A stretch of 64,000 bases of DNA from Xylanibacter rarus (GCF_001275135.1 NZ_LFQU01000006.1:62001-126000); one strand, 5' to 3'. Shown: positions 17,983 to 28,666, numbered from the stretch's first letter. Program-made: numbers and translations. The notes: a model not told the origin generated them from the letters alone.

Positions 17983-20900
17983 TTATCTGCATACATTAAC
18001 TTTGACGTTGTTCATAGAACCGTCAGCAGCAACAGTGTGTATTATATACAATCCAACAGGAAGATTGACTGCCAAAGAATTCTGCGAGCCGTTCAGATTA
18101 AACATCTTTATCATCTTACCGCTGATATCATATACATAAACCTTCTTAAGGTTATTTTCATTAAAGTTCAAAGTAGAAGTCTTTGAATCATACCATACAG
18201 AGTTAGCACCAATATTTACATTTTCAATACTGCCTGCAATACCCCTTACAGCCATATGTATAACAGGAACCTTCCAATATGCCATCGGTGAACCGTCACT
18301 AAGGATTGATCTTGTATTTTCAAAATCATCATTGTTGAACATCTTAAACAATGCAGGATAGTCATTTCCTACCAAACCGTTCTTGACAACTGCTATACAC
18401 AAGTTTTTATCTTTCTTGTATTCAAATTCTTCAGAAAGGATGAAAGACATAAAGTTTGTTCCAGGATTGATTGTTACAGATCCTTCGTAAACCTGTGTCA
18501 TATCTTCAAGTGGAATAGCCTCGCTTTCAGTTTTGAAGATAGTCTTGTCCGTATTGCACATATAGATTTTTACATCTACCGGACCAAGAACAGAAGTGAT
18601 TTCGTTACCAGTATATTCATATGCTATACGGCTTATACTTCCGTCAGTCTCAACATTGATCTCGTCTGCAAAATATAACGTCTGTGTCATACTTTCACCT
18701 ACGATGAACGACATAGGAATTCTGGTGTCATCACCTATTGTATTTTCATCTGTAACGAGTACATTGTACGGCGGCATGCCTTCCGGCAAAACATTTACAG
18801 TATACGGTTCAGTAACATTATTACTTTCGTCGCCGTCACCCTCAATTTCAACCAAGCCAACAAGTTCTACCTGGTCTTCAACATCAGGAACATAAGTTAC
18901 AGTAACCTCTGCGGTCTTGAACATTTCAACAGCAGGAACATCTGTAGTTGAACCTAAGACAACATAGTTGCCATTGTCTACACGTGCAATCTTAACTTCG
19001 TATTTGTCTGCCGTCTTATAAGAGTTGTTGTACAGTTTTACCTTACATGTATTATTTCCATTGCATACTGCATCAATAATTCCATCCAAGCTTACAGCGC
19101 TCATATCAACAGGATGAATCTCCTCTATCGTTACTTCCTGCAAGCTGAAGATATCGTCGCCTGTTACCAAAGACACGTCTATTCCATAATTGTAAACACC
19201 TGTCTCCTTAATCTCAACAATGTCTTCAAATGTCTTAACGTAGTAATATTCATCTGCAGAGTAATCCTTCTCTTCGCGAAGCACGTTTGTCATATCGCCA
19301 GCAGTCTTTCCTTGACCGACAGCAATTCTAAAGTCTTCCTTACAGCCATTAGGACCATAATAAGTCTTTATCTTTGTTGTTATTTTATACGTCTTTCCTG
19401 CTTCCAGCTTGACATCCGGTGAAATCAACCAACAGTTTTCTCTCTGATGTGTTGTTGTCATCATTCCTTCGTCTCCAGCCATAGAGCCACCGCTCCATTC
19501 CCAATCGCCAAGATTTGTCCATGCCTCTGAGAGAATCTGGTCTGTGAAATTGAATTTCACAGGAGTTGTGTATGCTGCTCCGGCTATGAACTTCTCTGTC
19601 TCTGTTGTCTCACCGACACCTGTTACGTTTGAAGTCTGTATTGTATAATAGTAGCACTGCTGATTACCTAGATTTGTATCTGTAAATGTAGTTTCAGTCT
19701 GGTCTTTAGCAATTTCAATTTCGTCAGGATAACGTATGATTGTATATTTAAGTCCCTCAGGATTTACATATCCGCCGTTCATACCATATTCTGGAGCATC
19801 CCATGTAACAGTAACACTTTCTCCATTGTTCTTCACCACAATATTTCCGACAGCTCCGGGAACATCCTCGCCTACGAAAACGCTAATGCTGTCCTTGATA
19901 CCTTTTCCAAATTCATTGCACGGAACAACATAATATGTGTTTATTCCTGCATTTGGAGTTTCATCTGTCCATGACATTTCCTGTCCTTCCTTGCCTTCTG
20001 CAGGGAGAGTAGCCGCCGGTGTTTCTGAACCATCCTTATATATCTGTACTTCTTTCAGGTCTGTAAGTTCCTTTTTATTCCACTGCAATGAAGGATTCGT
20101 CCATGTCAATGTGCTTTTCATTGATCCTGTCATATCGGGAGTAGCTTTCAAATCCTGAACTTTTGCAGGTGCATTCTCATTTTCAGGCAACGTATAAGGA
20201 ATATACAATCCTACGAAATCGCCCCAGAATGCTCCAAGAGCTTCCATATTACCAGTTTCCAAATTTACAGTATACAATTGCTACTTGTTATCATCTGCTC
20301 TAAGGGCAATCCAATATAAGTCACCTGTAGTGTAGTCAAATGACATTGTTCCATAATAAGCTGTAACAAACGAACTTCCGTTATAAGAAAGCTTCACTTC
20401 TTTTTTAACATCGAAGTTGTCTGTATCATATGCAATAAGCTTTGCACCTACGTTACTTTCACCTTCGTATATTGAATTCTGCACCCATAATGTACCTTCC
20501 ATATCTACAGACATAGCAAAAGATATGAAATCAAAATCATGCAGTTTTGTCGGCGTACCCGTAGCTCTGTCTATTTTGTAAAGAGTTGACACCTGTGCCT
20601 GATTTTCTTTTGTTGTCTGTCCAAGAGCATACACCTCGTCTTTCACGGGGTTATATGTCATGCAATACAACGTATAGCTATGCCAGTTGTCATAAAAATC
20701 ATCTCCCTGCTCGAAATTCTTAACTATATCCAGTTCTCCCGTCTCCGGTTCAACTTTTACAAAGGCATACGGATAGTCATATCCCAATGAATACTGGAAA
20801 ATATAAAATGCATAATAAGCATCGCCGCCCCAGCATCCACATCTCAGACCATCAACGAATGACTGTGAACCAGGATTCCAAGTTTTTAGCTTTATAGCAT

Positions 20901-21150
20901 TTTGAGGCTCTTTTGACCAGAACTTATACCATCCACGCTCTTGATTGTAATAATCATCTAATGTTGTTGCATACATCAGGATTCCTTTTTCTTTTTCCTC
21001 ATTAGGATTCACTTTTTGCATGCCATTAGTCTGTAGTTTAGAGCTAACTCCTAATTTAAAATCAGGAAATTTTTGTCCCGTTTGCGCATGAACGGAAAAC
21101 GATGTTGCTGCTACTAAAAGTAACAAAAACAAATAGTAACTTTTTTTCAT
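17983..21150 (-). pseudogene. Large secreted FN3/cleaved-adhesin protein split by an in-frame amber codon
   Basis: Two abutting frames form one gene of about 1054 residues. The first (ATG at 21150, signal peptide MKKSYYLFLLLLVAATSFSVHA) reads YWIALRADDNK and then TAG at 20281-20283. The same frame resumes at once with QLYTVNLETGNMEALGAFWG and runs to 17983. The sequence across the stop is continuous (repeat-type DLYWIAL...QLYTVNLETG). The downstream part has FN3-like modules, a cleaved-adhesin-like domain (SGGSMAGDEGMMTTTHQREN) and a C-terminal T9SS sorting tail (KKVYVYDISGKMIKMFNLNG). Reading past the stop requires suppression; otherwise this is a recent nonsense mutation or sequencing error. 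An upstream TTG in frame at 21174 is less likely than the ATG at 21150. The terminator and both ends are intact. Confidence 0.8.
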
Positions 21151-21571
21151 AGATAAAGTTTTTGTTGTTAACAATTATTGTTTTAATAAAGATTTCAAGC
21201 CATATCAAGCTTGATTTTGTTGAGAGGATGCCGCCTGCAGGTGTGTATGCAAAGAGGACTGTGAACTTAAACAATTACCGGTTGAAATGGGAATAAAACC
21301 TATTAAAAAAGGAATTTAAAATCAACTATAAAGCAGAAACAACTCCCTAAACCTGGGTAAAGATAAATACAATATTTCAAAGCTGAAATATTTTGCCTGG
21401 TAAATCTTATTATTTTAATGTTTTTTAAATTTAACATTTATAGCATTTTTAATTGCAATATGCTATACTTTGCACATATTTATTTACAAACTGAAAAAGG
21501 CATGAATAGGCGTTTCTGCCCATTTCTCAATACGACAGCACACATAAAATCGACAAATGGGGCACACAATA
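21151..21571. other. AT-rich spacer between adhesin gene and helicase gene
   Basis: About 420 bp without a convincing gene. It must hold the promoter of the minus-strand adhesin gene; only an imperfect -7 match (CCTCTTTG, about 90 bp upstream of its ATG) is visible. Confidence 0.4.
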
Positions 21572-24500
21572 TCACAAAGAAAGAATCATGTCCGCCAGCA
21601 GAACAGCAGTCTCAGCTTCATCCCTCGGAGCATCCTTCGGTTTCCATGCAACAATGAATCTTACCGATGCCGACCTGACACGGTAACCTCTGCTCTCCCA
21701 CTCCGCAAGCGTCTTCTGCATATTGACAGACAACTTGGCCACAGGCATGCCGGCTGCATTATACAGAAAATGATTACCGTATGTAAGCCTGTCGCCGCTA
21801 CGCAAGGCAAGAACTTCGCTTTTACGGCCTTTGAAGAACTGCAGATACACATCTTTGTGAGAAAGCAGCAAGACTATCTCATCGGGCATGGCATACTGCT
21901 CTCGGTCTGTCATGTGGCAGTCTGCTCTCAGACGGTCAAAACAGTTGCCGTTGGTATAGACAAAGAGTCGCTGCTTAGCCCGCGTCATTCCTACATAATA
22001 GCGGCGCATCAGGCAGTCGTCTTTCGCATAATTGCCGGAGATAAGCATATACACATCGTCAAACTCACGGCCCTTTGCCTTGTGTATTGTCGATACAACG
22101 ACATCGGCCCCTGACAGGTCGCAGAAATCTTCGACAGACGACTCAAACACGAACTCTCTGAAATCGCTGAGATATTTAGTCTTGCTGGTCTGCTCAAACA
22201 GTTCGATGCAACGCTTCAGATACACCAAACTCTTGCTACTTTCATAAAGCGAGAATGTTTTCTGTTTGGCATTTTCCCACAAATCATCCTGAATCAGCGG
22301 TGAAGTAACATGCTTGCTTATGTATTTCATGAAGTATCTCACCTCTACCATGTTCCAAAAGAGCAGGCCTTCCATCGACTGTATCAGTTTACATCTTATG
22401 CCGTTCCTGCGCAAAATGGCAACAAGCGTAACCGTTTCTTCGTTTGTCTGTGTGAGTATGCACGACGAACCTTTGCCCTTATGCGACATCAAGCAGTCCA
22501 CGAGCGGCTTATACATATACAAAGAATTGCAGTGGACGACCTCTACCCTACCGTCGCTGTCTTTCATCGACTTTATAGGCGTTACCTTCATTCTCCGACT
22601 TACGTTACGCAAAAAGTCATTAGAGAAATCAACCAAATGACGCTCACTGCGGTAATTCTCCGTCATTTCTATAAAACGGCTCCCCTCTTCCTTGGTCAAC
22701 TGATACATATATTTAGAGTCAGACCCGCGAAACTCATAAATGTTCTGGTCGTCATCACCAACGGCTATCACGCGCATGTCATCATTGGCATCCATAAGTG
22801 CCTTTACAAGTTTATATTCGTCGTCACTCATGTCCTGTGCCTCGTCAATAACAAGCACCGTCTTGCCTATCTTTGACGGCTCCACCTCACCGTCAACAAT
22901 CATCTGAGCCGCTCGCCCAACAACATTGTCCACATCGTCAAGATTGCCGATACGTCCTAACAAGTCAAAGCAATAAGAATGGAATGTCTTTATCTCCACA
23001 AAGTGGGCTGCGTTGCCAATTAGCAGCATCAGCCGCTGCTTAAATTCTGTCGCCGCAGCCCTCGAGAACGTCAGCATCAAGAGCTGCTCATGCTTCACAT
23101 CTTCAAGCAACAGAAGCGATGCCAGCTTATGAACGAGCACACGTGTCTTGCCGCTGCCCGGACCGGCAGCCACGACAATACAGCGCGACTCTTTATCAGA
23201 GATAATTTCCATCTGCCGCTCCGACAGCTGTCCGAAAAGTTGCTTGTATTTCTTTGGCGTAAGATTGCGCTGCAGATCGTTAACTCTCTCACCCTTGAAA
23301 TATTTTGATATAAACTTTTTATAATCCATCCGGAAATAGTCGCTGACATACTGCAGAGCCGTGTTATAGTCTTTCACCATCAGGTTAGCATATTCGCCGA
23401 CGATATGCACCTGCTGTATCTTCTGCTTGTAAAACTCATTGAGCATGCGGTAATCTTCCTGTTTGAACCTCGATTTGGTGTCCTTTATTCTTTGTATGTT
23501 CATCGCATTATAAAGAACAAGAAATCCTCCTTCAAGCTTGAGCGCGCCTATCCTCGACAGATACAGCAGAGCCTCTTCCACGTCATCTAGCTTTACATTA
23601 TCTAACTCGGTGAAAAACGACTTTTGTTTTTGCTTTATATAATTAAGGAGTCCCACAACAGAGAACATAACCGGTTTGCTGCCCGACTTGTCGCCGTCTT
23701 TATCATCCACCTGTCCGTAAAGCCATTCTATCGCAACCTGGCATATCTCCATACGCTTTTCAAGACGCTTAATGGTCGACTCCATATCGCCCACACGCCT
23801 CAACTCCATGTTATGCTGTGCGTCCTCCTTCTTGCGCACATATCCTTTCACTGTCAGAAAATAAAGTAAGGTGCGTATGTCTTTCTCTTTAGACGTGGTT
23901 ATTCCATAGTTTAAGGCATTGTCGTTAAACTGCTTGCACGATATGCGCAGCGGTTCATCGGGCAGACTACTCAATATGTATTTCTCAAGTTTCTCAAATC
24001 TCGTCAGCAGCAACATTGCCTTACGCTCAGAGTCGCCTGCGTCAAGCAGGTATGCCGAGATGTCCCTGCTGTCGGCCAAGATTCCCGCCTGCCGCATACG
24101 CTCAACAGCAGACACCACTTCGCTCTTGCTCAGTCCTAATATGTCTGCCAGATAGTCAATGCGCGACTCTCCCTCAGCGTCTCCGGCCTTGGCTATGTTC
24201 TTCTGCGAAATCAGCGACTTTATTATTCTCACGGCTGTCTCGGTTTCGTCGCTGCCGAACAATACCGATGATGTTATGCGCTCTCTTGCCTCGTCCATGT
24301 TTTTCACGGTGATGCCTGTAGCATAAACATGCGGCACATTGTTGCCCCTTATCAGATATCCGCTCTGTTCAAGCGTGGCGAGTGCCGTGCGCACGCGTGT
24401 TTCTATATCATATACCGAATCATCCCATCCGGCGCAACGAGCTATCTCCAATGCCGAACAGCTGACTTTCGTGCGGAGTTTGGTAAGATTCTTCACGGCT

Positions 24501-26446
24501 CTCCACACCTGCTGGATTTCGCTGATGCTCAACTTTGTCTGATTAAGCAATATGAAATGCTTGTCCAAGTCGTTGTCATTATACAGCACGTAGCAGCGTG
24601 CCGTCAGTTCGGGGTCGCGCCCAGCCCTGCCGGCTTCCTGAACATAATTTTCAAGCGAGTCGGATATGTCGTAATGCACGACAAGCCCCACATCTTTCTT
24701 GTCAACTCCCATTCCGAAAGCCGAAGTTGCCACTATTATGCGCACCCTGCCGCTCATAAAGGCATCCTGATTGCTTATCTTCTCATCGGCATCCATCTTG
24801 CCGTAGAAAGGCAAAGCCTTCAGTCCGTCGGAAGTCAGCTTGCGCGCAAGATCGACAGTGCGCTTTGTGCGCGACACATATACTATCGCGGGACAGTTGA
24901 ATTCAGACACCAGCGACCTGAGCTTCAGATACTTGTCATTGTCGGTTTCGGCATATATAACCGAATAGCGCAGATTGGTTCTTGAGGCATTAGAGGCAAA
25001 AAGTTCAAGATTGATGTTCAGCGTCTTGCTGAAATAATCGCAGATGTCCTGTATCACTTTCTGCTTTGCCGTCGCAGTAAAGCACGACACGGGTATAGGC
25101 GTCTTGCACCTTTTTCTTTTCTGATATTCGCTGATAAACTTGCCTATGTAGAGATAGTCAACCCTGAAGTCCTGCCCCCATGAAGAGAAGCAGTGGGCCT
25201 CATCAATGACAAACCTCACCACATTGCGCGCTGTCAATATCTTTTCGATTGTCTTCGACCTCAGAGTCTCGGGGGAAATATACAAGAGTGACGCGTCGCC
25301 GTCCTGCACTCTTTTTATTGCCAGCGAGCGCGATATAGGGTCAAGCAGTCCGTTAATGGTAACGGCGTCAGTTATGCCACGGTCAGCAAGATTGTCCACC
25401 TGGTCTTTCATCAGCGACTGCAAAGGCGAAATTACAACGGTCAGTCCGTGAACGGAACGGCCCTGCATCAGTGCCGGCAACTGAAACGTAAGCGACTTGC
25501 CTCCGCCTGTAGGAAATATGGCAAGCAGCGACTTGCCGTCTATCGCAGCCTTGGCAGCCTGCTCCTGAAGCGGCACTCCGTCGTAAGTGCGAAAGCCGTC
25601 GTATCCGAAGAAAGTCTTCAGGTTATATCTCACGTTGAGCTTTGTGTTGCAGTAGTCGCATCCTTCGCTGCAGCTTGTCTCACGCAGCAACTTCATGACA
25701 AACTCAACGGCAGGATAATTCTTAAGCACCCAGCCGGGAGTAACCGAACGATGGTCTGTTGTATCTATAAGTGCCAGCGCATATGCCAGTTCACATGGAT
25801 ACTGTCTTATCATCATGTCTAAGTCTGCATTGCCGCAAATCATTCCTTTATATATGCTGCGCACAAGGTCTGCCGGTCTGTCGTCAAGAACCATTATACC
25901 TACCATCTTGAAAAATCCTTCAAACTCACGTTTATCTTTCAATAACGACGCAAACAGCATGCGCTTTTCGTCGGGCTGCGAATTCCATTGTGCCACTTCG
26001 TCCATCAGCAAGTCTCTTGCCTTCTCGCAGTCGTTCACGGGATTGTTCATCTGATCGCTCACCAGCTTGTCGTCTTTTACAAGTCTGTGATACGGACGCT
26101 CGGGAAAAAGCAACGGCGAAACATAGAGCGTGTCTACCAAAATCCATGGGCACGGCTCGTCTTCAAACAGATATTTTATGTCATGGTGTATGATGTTATG
26201 GCCGCACAGATAATCGACATCTTTCAGAAAACCGAGCAGTTCGCTTTTGGATGACTTATGAAACACGCCACCGTCATGGCGCAGCGCACCAATGTCATGC
26301 ACCTTATGGTCACTAAGCCCAATCTCAGTATCTATCACGGCATAACGCGGAGCATTATTATATGTTTCGGATGCAGTTTTTTGACTGAAGATTCCATTCT
26401 TATCCTCAGCCTTAATTCCCCGTATTAGTCTTTCCCATATTTTCAT
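21572..26446 (-). CDS. DEDD exonuclease-RecQ-UvrD fusion helicase
   Basis: The protein has 1624 residues from the ATG at 26446; a TTG 27 bp upstream is also in frame but less likely. Three enzymatic parts are visible. First is an N-terminal DnaQ-like exonuclease (AVIDTEIG, then LCGHNIIHHDIKYL and NDCEKARDLL). Second is a RecQ helicase with a short CxxxCxxC cluster just before it (CSEGCDYC), Walker A FPTGGGKS near residue 320, and DEAHCFSSWGQDFR. Third is a UvrD-type helicase with GPGSGKT near residue 1104, IDEAQD near 1211, GDDDQNIYEFRG and TIHKAKGREFDD. Such giant fusions occur in Bacteroidota as 'RecQ family' proteins; the function is presumably DNA repair or recombination, possibly defence. 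It is monocistronic. Confidence 0.9.
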   Translation of the reverse strand: MKIWERLIRGIKAEDKNGIFSQKTASETYNNAPRYAVIDTEIGLSDHKVHDIGALRHDGGVFHKSSKSELLGFLKDVDYLCGHNIIHHDIKYLFEDEPCPWILVDTLYVSPLLFPERPYHRLVKDDKLVSDQMNNPVNDCEKARDLLMDEVAQWNSQPDEKRMLFASLLKDKREFEGFFKMVGIMVLDDRPADLVRSIYKGMICGNADLDMMIRQYPCELAYALALIDTTDHRSVTPGWVLKNYPAVEFVMKLLRETSCSEGCDYCNTKLNVRYNLKTFFGYDGFRTYDGVPLQEQAAKAAIDGKSLLAIFPTGGGKSLTFQLPALMQGRSVHGLTVVISPLQSLMKDQVDNLADRGITDAVTINGLLDPISRSLAIKRVQDGDASLLYISPETLRSKTIEKILTARNVVRFVIDEAHCFSSWGQDFRVDYLYIGKFISEYQKRKRCKTPIPVSCFTATAKQKVIQDICDYFSKTLNINLELFASNASRTNLRYSVIYAETDNDKYLKLRSLVSEFNCPAIVYVSRTKRTVDLARKLTSDGLKALPFYGKMDADEKISNQDAFMSGRVRIIVATSAFGMGVDKKDVGLVVHYDISDSLENYVQEAGRAGRDPELTARCYVLYNDNDLDKHFILLNQTKLSISEIQQVWRAVKNLTKLRTKVSCSALEIARCAGWDDSVYDIETRVRTALATLEQSGYLIRGNNVPHVYATGITVKNMDEARERITSSVLFGSDETETAVRIIKSLISQKNIAKAGDAEGESRIDYLADILGLSKSEVVSAVERMRQAGILADSRDISAYLLDAGDSERKAMLLLTRFEKLEKYILSSLPDEPLRISCKQFNDNALNYGITTSKEKDIRTLLYFLTVKGYVRKKEDAQHNMELRRVGDMESTIKRLEKRMEICQVAIEWLYGQVDDKDGDKSGSKPVMFSVVGLLNYIKQKQKSFFTELDNVKLDDVEEALLYLSRIGALKLEGGFLVLYNAMNIQRIKDTKSRFKQEDYRMLNEFYKQKIQQVHIVGEYANLMVKDYNTALQYVSDYFRMDYKKFISKYFKGERVNDLQRNLTPKKYKQLFGQLSERQMEIISDKESRCIVVAAGPGSGKTRVLVHKLASLLLLEDVKHEQLLMLTFSRAAATEFKQRLMLLIGNAAHFVEIKTFHSYCFDLLGRIGNLDDVDNVVGRAAQMIVDGEVEPSKIGKTVLVIDEAQDMSDDEYKLVKALMDANDDMRVIAVGDDDQNIYEFRGSDSKYMYQLTKEEGSRFIEMTENYRSERHLVDFSNDFLRNVSRRMKVTPIKSMKDSDGRVEVVHCNSLYMYKPLVDCLMSHKGKGSSCILTQTNEETVTLVAILRRNGIRCKLIQSMEGLLFWNMVEVRYFMKYISKHVTSPLIQDDLWENAKQKTFSLYESSKSLVYLKRCIELFEQTSKTKYLSDFREFVFESSVEDFCDLSGADVVVSTIHKAKGREFDDVYMLISGNYAKDDCLMRRYYVGMTRAKQRLFVYTNGNCFDRLRADCHMTDREQYAMPDEIVLLLSHKDVYLQFFKGRKSEVLALRSGDRLTYGNHFLYNAAGMPVAKLSVNMQKTLAEWESRGYRVRSASVRFIVAWKPKDAPRDEAETAVLLADMILSL

Positions 26447-26545
26447 GCTTCCCAACCGTAAAAAATTTGTCAACGGTGCAGTCTGACGGCATCATCAATA
26501 TGCCTCTATCTGCAAATATCCAATTATCAAGGTTACACTTATCAG

Positions 26546-26562
26546 ATTGCAAGACTTGCAAT
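26546..26562. promoter_or_regulatory. Perfect inverted repeat upstream of the helicase
   Basis: ATTGCAAG-A-CTTGCAAT is a perfect 8+1+8 palindrome about 100 bp upstream of the helicase start. It lies upstream of a -7-like GATATTTG (26513-26520, minus strand). It could be an operator. The rest of 26447-26751 shows no gene. Confidence 0.35.
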
Positions 26563-26751
26563 AATTCTTTACAAAAATACAAAAAACTATTTTATTCACA
26601 TTAATTCAACAAGATTTTATTCGAATTAATGCTACCAACGCAAATTAACTCAAGCTGCAGCAATAACAGCTAATAATCCTTGTTATAAAAATCTATGCGA
26701 ATAAAAATCAACGGAAAAACATGTTGCGTTATCTGAATTTACCAAACATCA

Positions 26752-26793
26752 TACTGCCATATCCTGCCTTTCGAGAAACAAGATATGGCAGTA
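26752..26793. terminator. Hairpin downstream of the macro-domain remnant
   Basis: TACTGCCATATC pairs perfectly with GATATGGCAGTA around an 18-nt loop. It lies 3' of the minus-strand macro-domain remnant; no strong T-run follows. Confidence 0.5.
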
Positions 26794-26846
26794 TTATTTA
26801 TAGAAGAAAGATGCTTTATTGGTAATTTCCGAATCAATTATGCAAC

Positions 26847-27212
26847 CTATTGCTCATTCTCCCCTTGGTAAGCCTCAACCACATATAAATCAACCATAGG
26901 ATAACTACTTGCCACATGCTCGATACATCTCTTCACGTCATCCCACTTTAAGCCTCCTAATCCGGCACCTATCGCCGGCATGGCTATTGCCTTAACATCA
27001 TTACAGACGGCCAAGTAAAGCATTCTGTCTAACGACCCTTCAATATACTCAATTTCAGTCCGGGTACGCCATGTAACCTGAGTTCCGAGATTATATATGT
27101 GTCCGCTGCCATAATCATAGTCGAACACATCTCCGGGACAAAATTCTCCTTCTTTACACAACTGCTTATACTTAACATACATATCAGGAAATTTAAAGCA
27201 CAGAAAGCATGG
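26847..27212 (-). pseudogene. Macro-domain (ADP-ribose binding) protein, N-terminus missing
   Basis: The usable ATG at 27182 gives 111 residues. The C-terminal two thirds of a macro domain are clear: FKFPDMYVKYKQLC, GHIYNLGTQVTWRTRTEIEY and the hallmark AMPAIGAGLGGLKWDDV. Macro domains of this type normally begin 30-40 residues earlier with the adenine-contacting Asp and an N-rich loop. Here the conserved frame extends only ten codons upstream of the ATG (PCFLCFKFPD) before TAG at 27213-27215, and I see no continuation in the other frames. The gene thus appears 5'-truncated and probably inactive, although a short product could still be made. Confidence 0.7.
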
Positions 27213-27260
27213 CTAAAATGTTCACGCTTATTTCCTAAAAATAACTCTATGACTTACGCA

Positions 27261-27332
27261 TAAAAAGTGGCCGAGTTTTGAGTGAAAAGTGGCCGAGTTA
27301 CGGGTCGTAAACAGGCCACTAACAGTTTGAAA
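27261..27332 (-). repeat. 75-bp intergenic hairpin repeat, copy A
   Basis: On the minus strand this 72-bp stretch aligns without gaps to copies B (33105-33176) and C (61469-61543). The shared frame is TTTCAAA, GTTTACG and CCACTTTT in fixed positions. By hand count about 60 of 72 positions match copy B. It begins about 46 bp upstream of the stop that interrupts the macro-domain frame. The surrounding 27213-27637 shows no gene. Confidence 0.7.
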
Positions 27333-27637
27333 GTGAATATGCATTGTTTTGTTACACAAACATTATATAAAAAGAACGAAAATGTTAACCTTAAACATAA
27401 TAAGCCAAAAATGTTACGATTTTCACGCACTTTTTTCTTTATGATGAAATTCTGGGCTCGAAATGGCGCAAAAAGGATAAGGAGAAAGCTGTAAGATGAT
27501 GTATTGAACGACGGTAAAAACCGACATACGGACATTACTTTCGGCAGGCAAAAAAAGCCATAATAAGAAGATGCTTTGCCATAAAGCATGATTATGTTTT
27601 TTTACTAAAAAAATCAGAAAGCAATCAGGATTTATTC

Positions 27638-27645
27638 TATCTTTG
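27638..27645 (+). promoter_or_regulatory. -7 element of small secreted protein gene
   Basis: TATCTTTG matches TAnnTTTG, 17 bp before the ATG at 27663. Confidence 0.65.
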
Positions 27646-27662
27646 CAAAAAAGCACAAAATT

Positions 27663-27974
27663 ATGAAGAAACTCTATTTAATAACATTAATCTTCAACGT
27701 CTGCATCCTATCTGCTGCAGCACAAACGTCAGCTAAACAGAATGCACAACAACCTGCTGACTCTATAAAAATAACAACGGGCAATGCCAGAATGACGACG
27801 ATAAGAAATGTTCATCTTGGCAAGAAGGATTCTACGATGCATAAACTAAAGGTGTATAAAATTGACAACAATGCCATAAAGACACCTAAATATGACGCAT
27901 TCAAGGAGAGCATGAAGAGAAAGCCACAGGCCGTTGACTTGCTAAGAGACATTGCCGGACACATTATTAAATAA
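27663..27974 (+). CDS. Small secreted protein of unknown function
   Basis: The protein has 103 residues. It has a clear signal peptide (MKKLYLITLIFNVCILSAAA, cleavage probably after AAAQ), followed by about 80 hydrophilic, Lys-rich residues with no cysteine and no recognisable domain (DSIKITTGNARMTTIRNVHL). It has its own promoter and a plausible leader, so it is likely real. I do not recognise the family. Probably periplasmic. Confidence 0.65.
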   Translation: MKKLYLITLIFNVCILSAAAQTSAKQNAQQPADSIKITTGNARMTTIRNVHLGKKDSTMHKLKVYKIDNNAIKTPKYDAFKESMKRKPQAVDLLRDIAGHIIK

Positions 27975-28175
27975 TAGACAAACGCAGAATTAAATAACCG
28001 GTATACGCCGAAACATCAACATCAGGGATAAGCCAACAACAGAATATGATGGCATAAAGCGTCGGCGCAAGACTCTTACAGATGATAAAATCCAAAGAAA
28101 CATGCCATGTGCCTATGAGCCGTTCTTGACTTAAGGCATGAAACATGGACATGAAAGAATTATTTAACACAAAAA

Positions 28176-28196
28176 TTAGTACGCAATAGCAACTAA
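28176..28196 (+). promoter_or_regulatory. Putative MarR operator upstream of marR
   Basis: TTAGT-N11-ACTAA, 21 bp, shares the block CAATAGCAACTA with an inverted copy ahead of the tolC-like gene (28880-28900). It lies where the -33 element of the marR promoter should be, so binding would repress marR. Confidence 0.65.
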
Positions 28197-28211
28197 TTCA
28201 AAATATAATAT

Positions 28212-28219
28212 TACCTTTG
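28212..28219 (+). promoter_or_regulatory. -7 element of marR
   Basis: TACCTTTG matches TAnnTTTG, 15 bp before the marR ATG and 15 bp after the putative operator. Confidence 0.65.
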
Positions 28220-28234
28220 CAAAAAATTTAAATT

Positions 28235-28666
28235 ATGCCAAAGGAACTGTTAGGAACAACAATAGGAAAACTGCGCAACAAGCTGCACCGCCTGATGAAA
28301 CAGCGATATGCTGCCGAGGCAAGCATAAAACTTACCGTTGAAGAGTTTATACTCTTGACAATGATAAGGGCTAAGACCGACCAGATTCTGCAAAACATTG
28401 CCATAGCAACAGGCAAGAACAAGTCGGTTGTGATGCGCATGATAGACTCGCTCGAGAAGAAAGGTCTCGTGAAACGCACCGTAAACCCGGAGGACAGACG
28501 CGAGAATCTGCTCAGCACCACAGACATGGGTGAACAGGTTGTTGCCGAATACCACAAAATTGAGAAGAAGCTGTCTTACGAATTACTGAAGGGCATACCC
28601 GACGAAAAGGTAGAGGTCTTCTTTGAAGTAGTAGAGGAAATATCAAGGCGCACAAACAGTCTTTAA
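28235..28666 (+). CDS. MarR family transcriptional regulator
   Basis: The protein has 143 residues. A winged helix-turn-helix occupies roughly residues 30-100: TVEEFILLTMIRAKTDQILQ, then NKSVVMRMIDSLEKKGLVKR as recognition helix, then the DRRENLLSTT wing. MarR proteins bind DNA as dimers and release it on binding small lipophilic or phenolic ligands. It is followed by a three-gene tripartite efflux system, and a matching 21-bp operator precedes both transcription units. It is therefore probably an autorepressor and repressor of the pump. Confidence 0.88.
   Translation: MPKELLGTTIGKLRNKLHRLMKQRYAAEASIKLTVEEFILLTMIRAKTDQILQNIAIATGKNKSVVMRMIDSLEKKGLVKRTVNPEDRRENLLSTTDMGEQVVAEYHKIEKKLSYELLKGIPDEKVEVFFEVVEEISRRTNSL

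Noticed and set aside
21502-21657. Possible 51-codon gene upstream of the helicase end
   Set aside because: It overlaps the helicase 3' end and has no domain or clear promoter; the -7-like ATACTTTG is imperfect.
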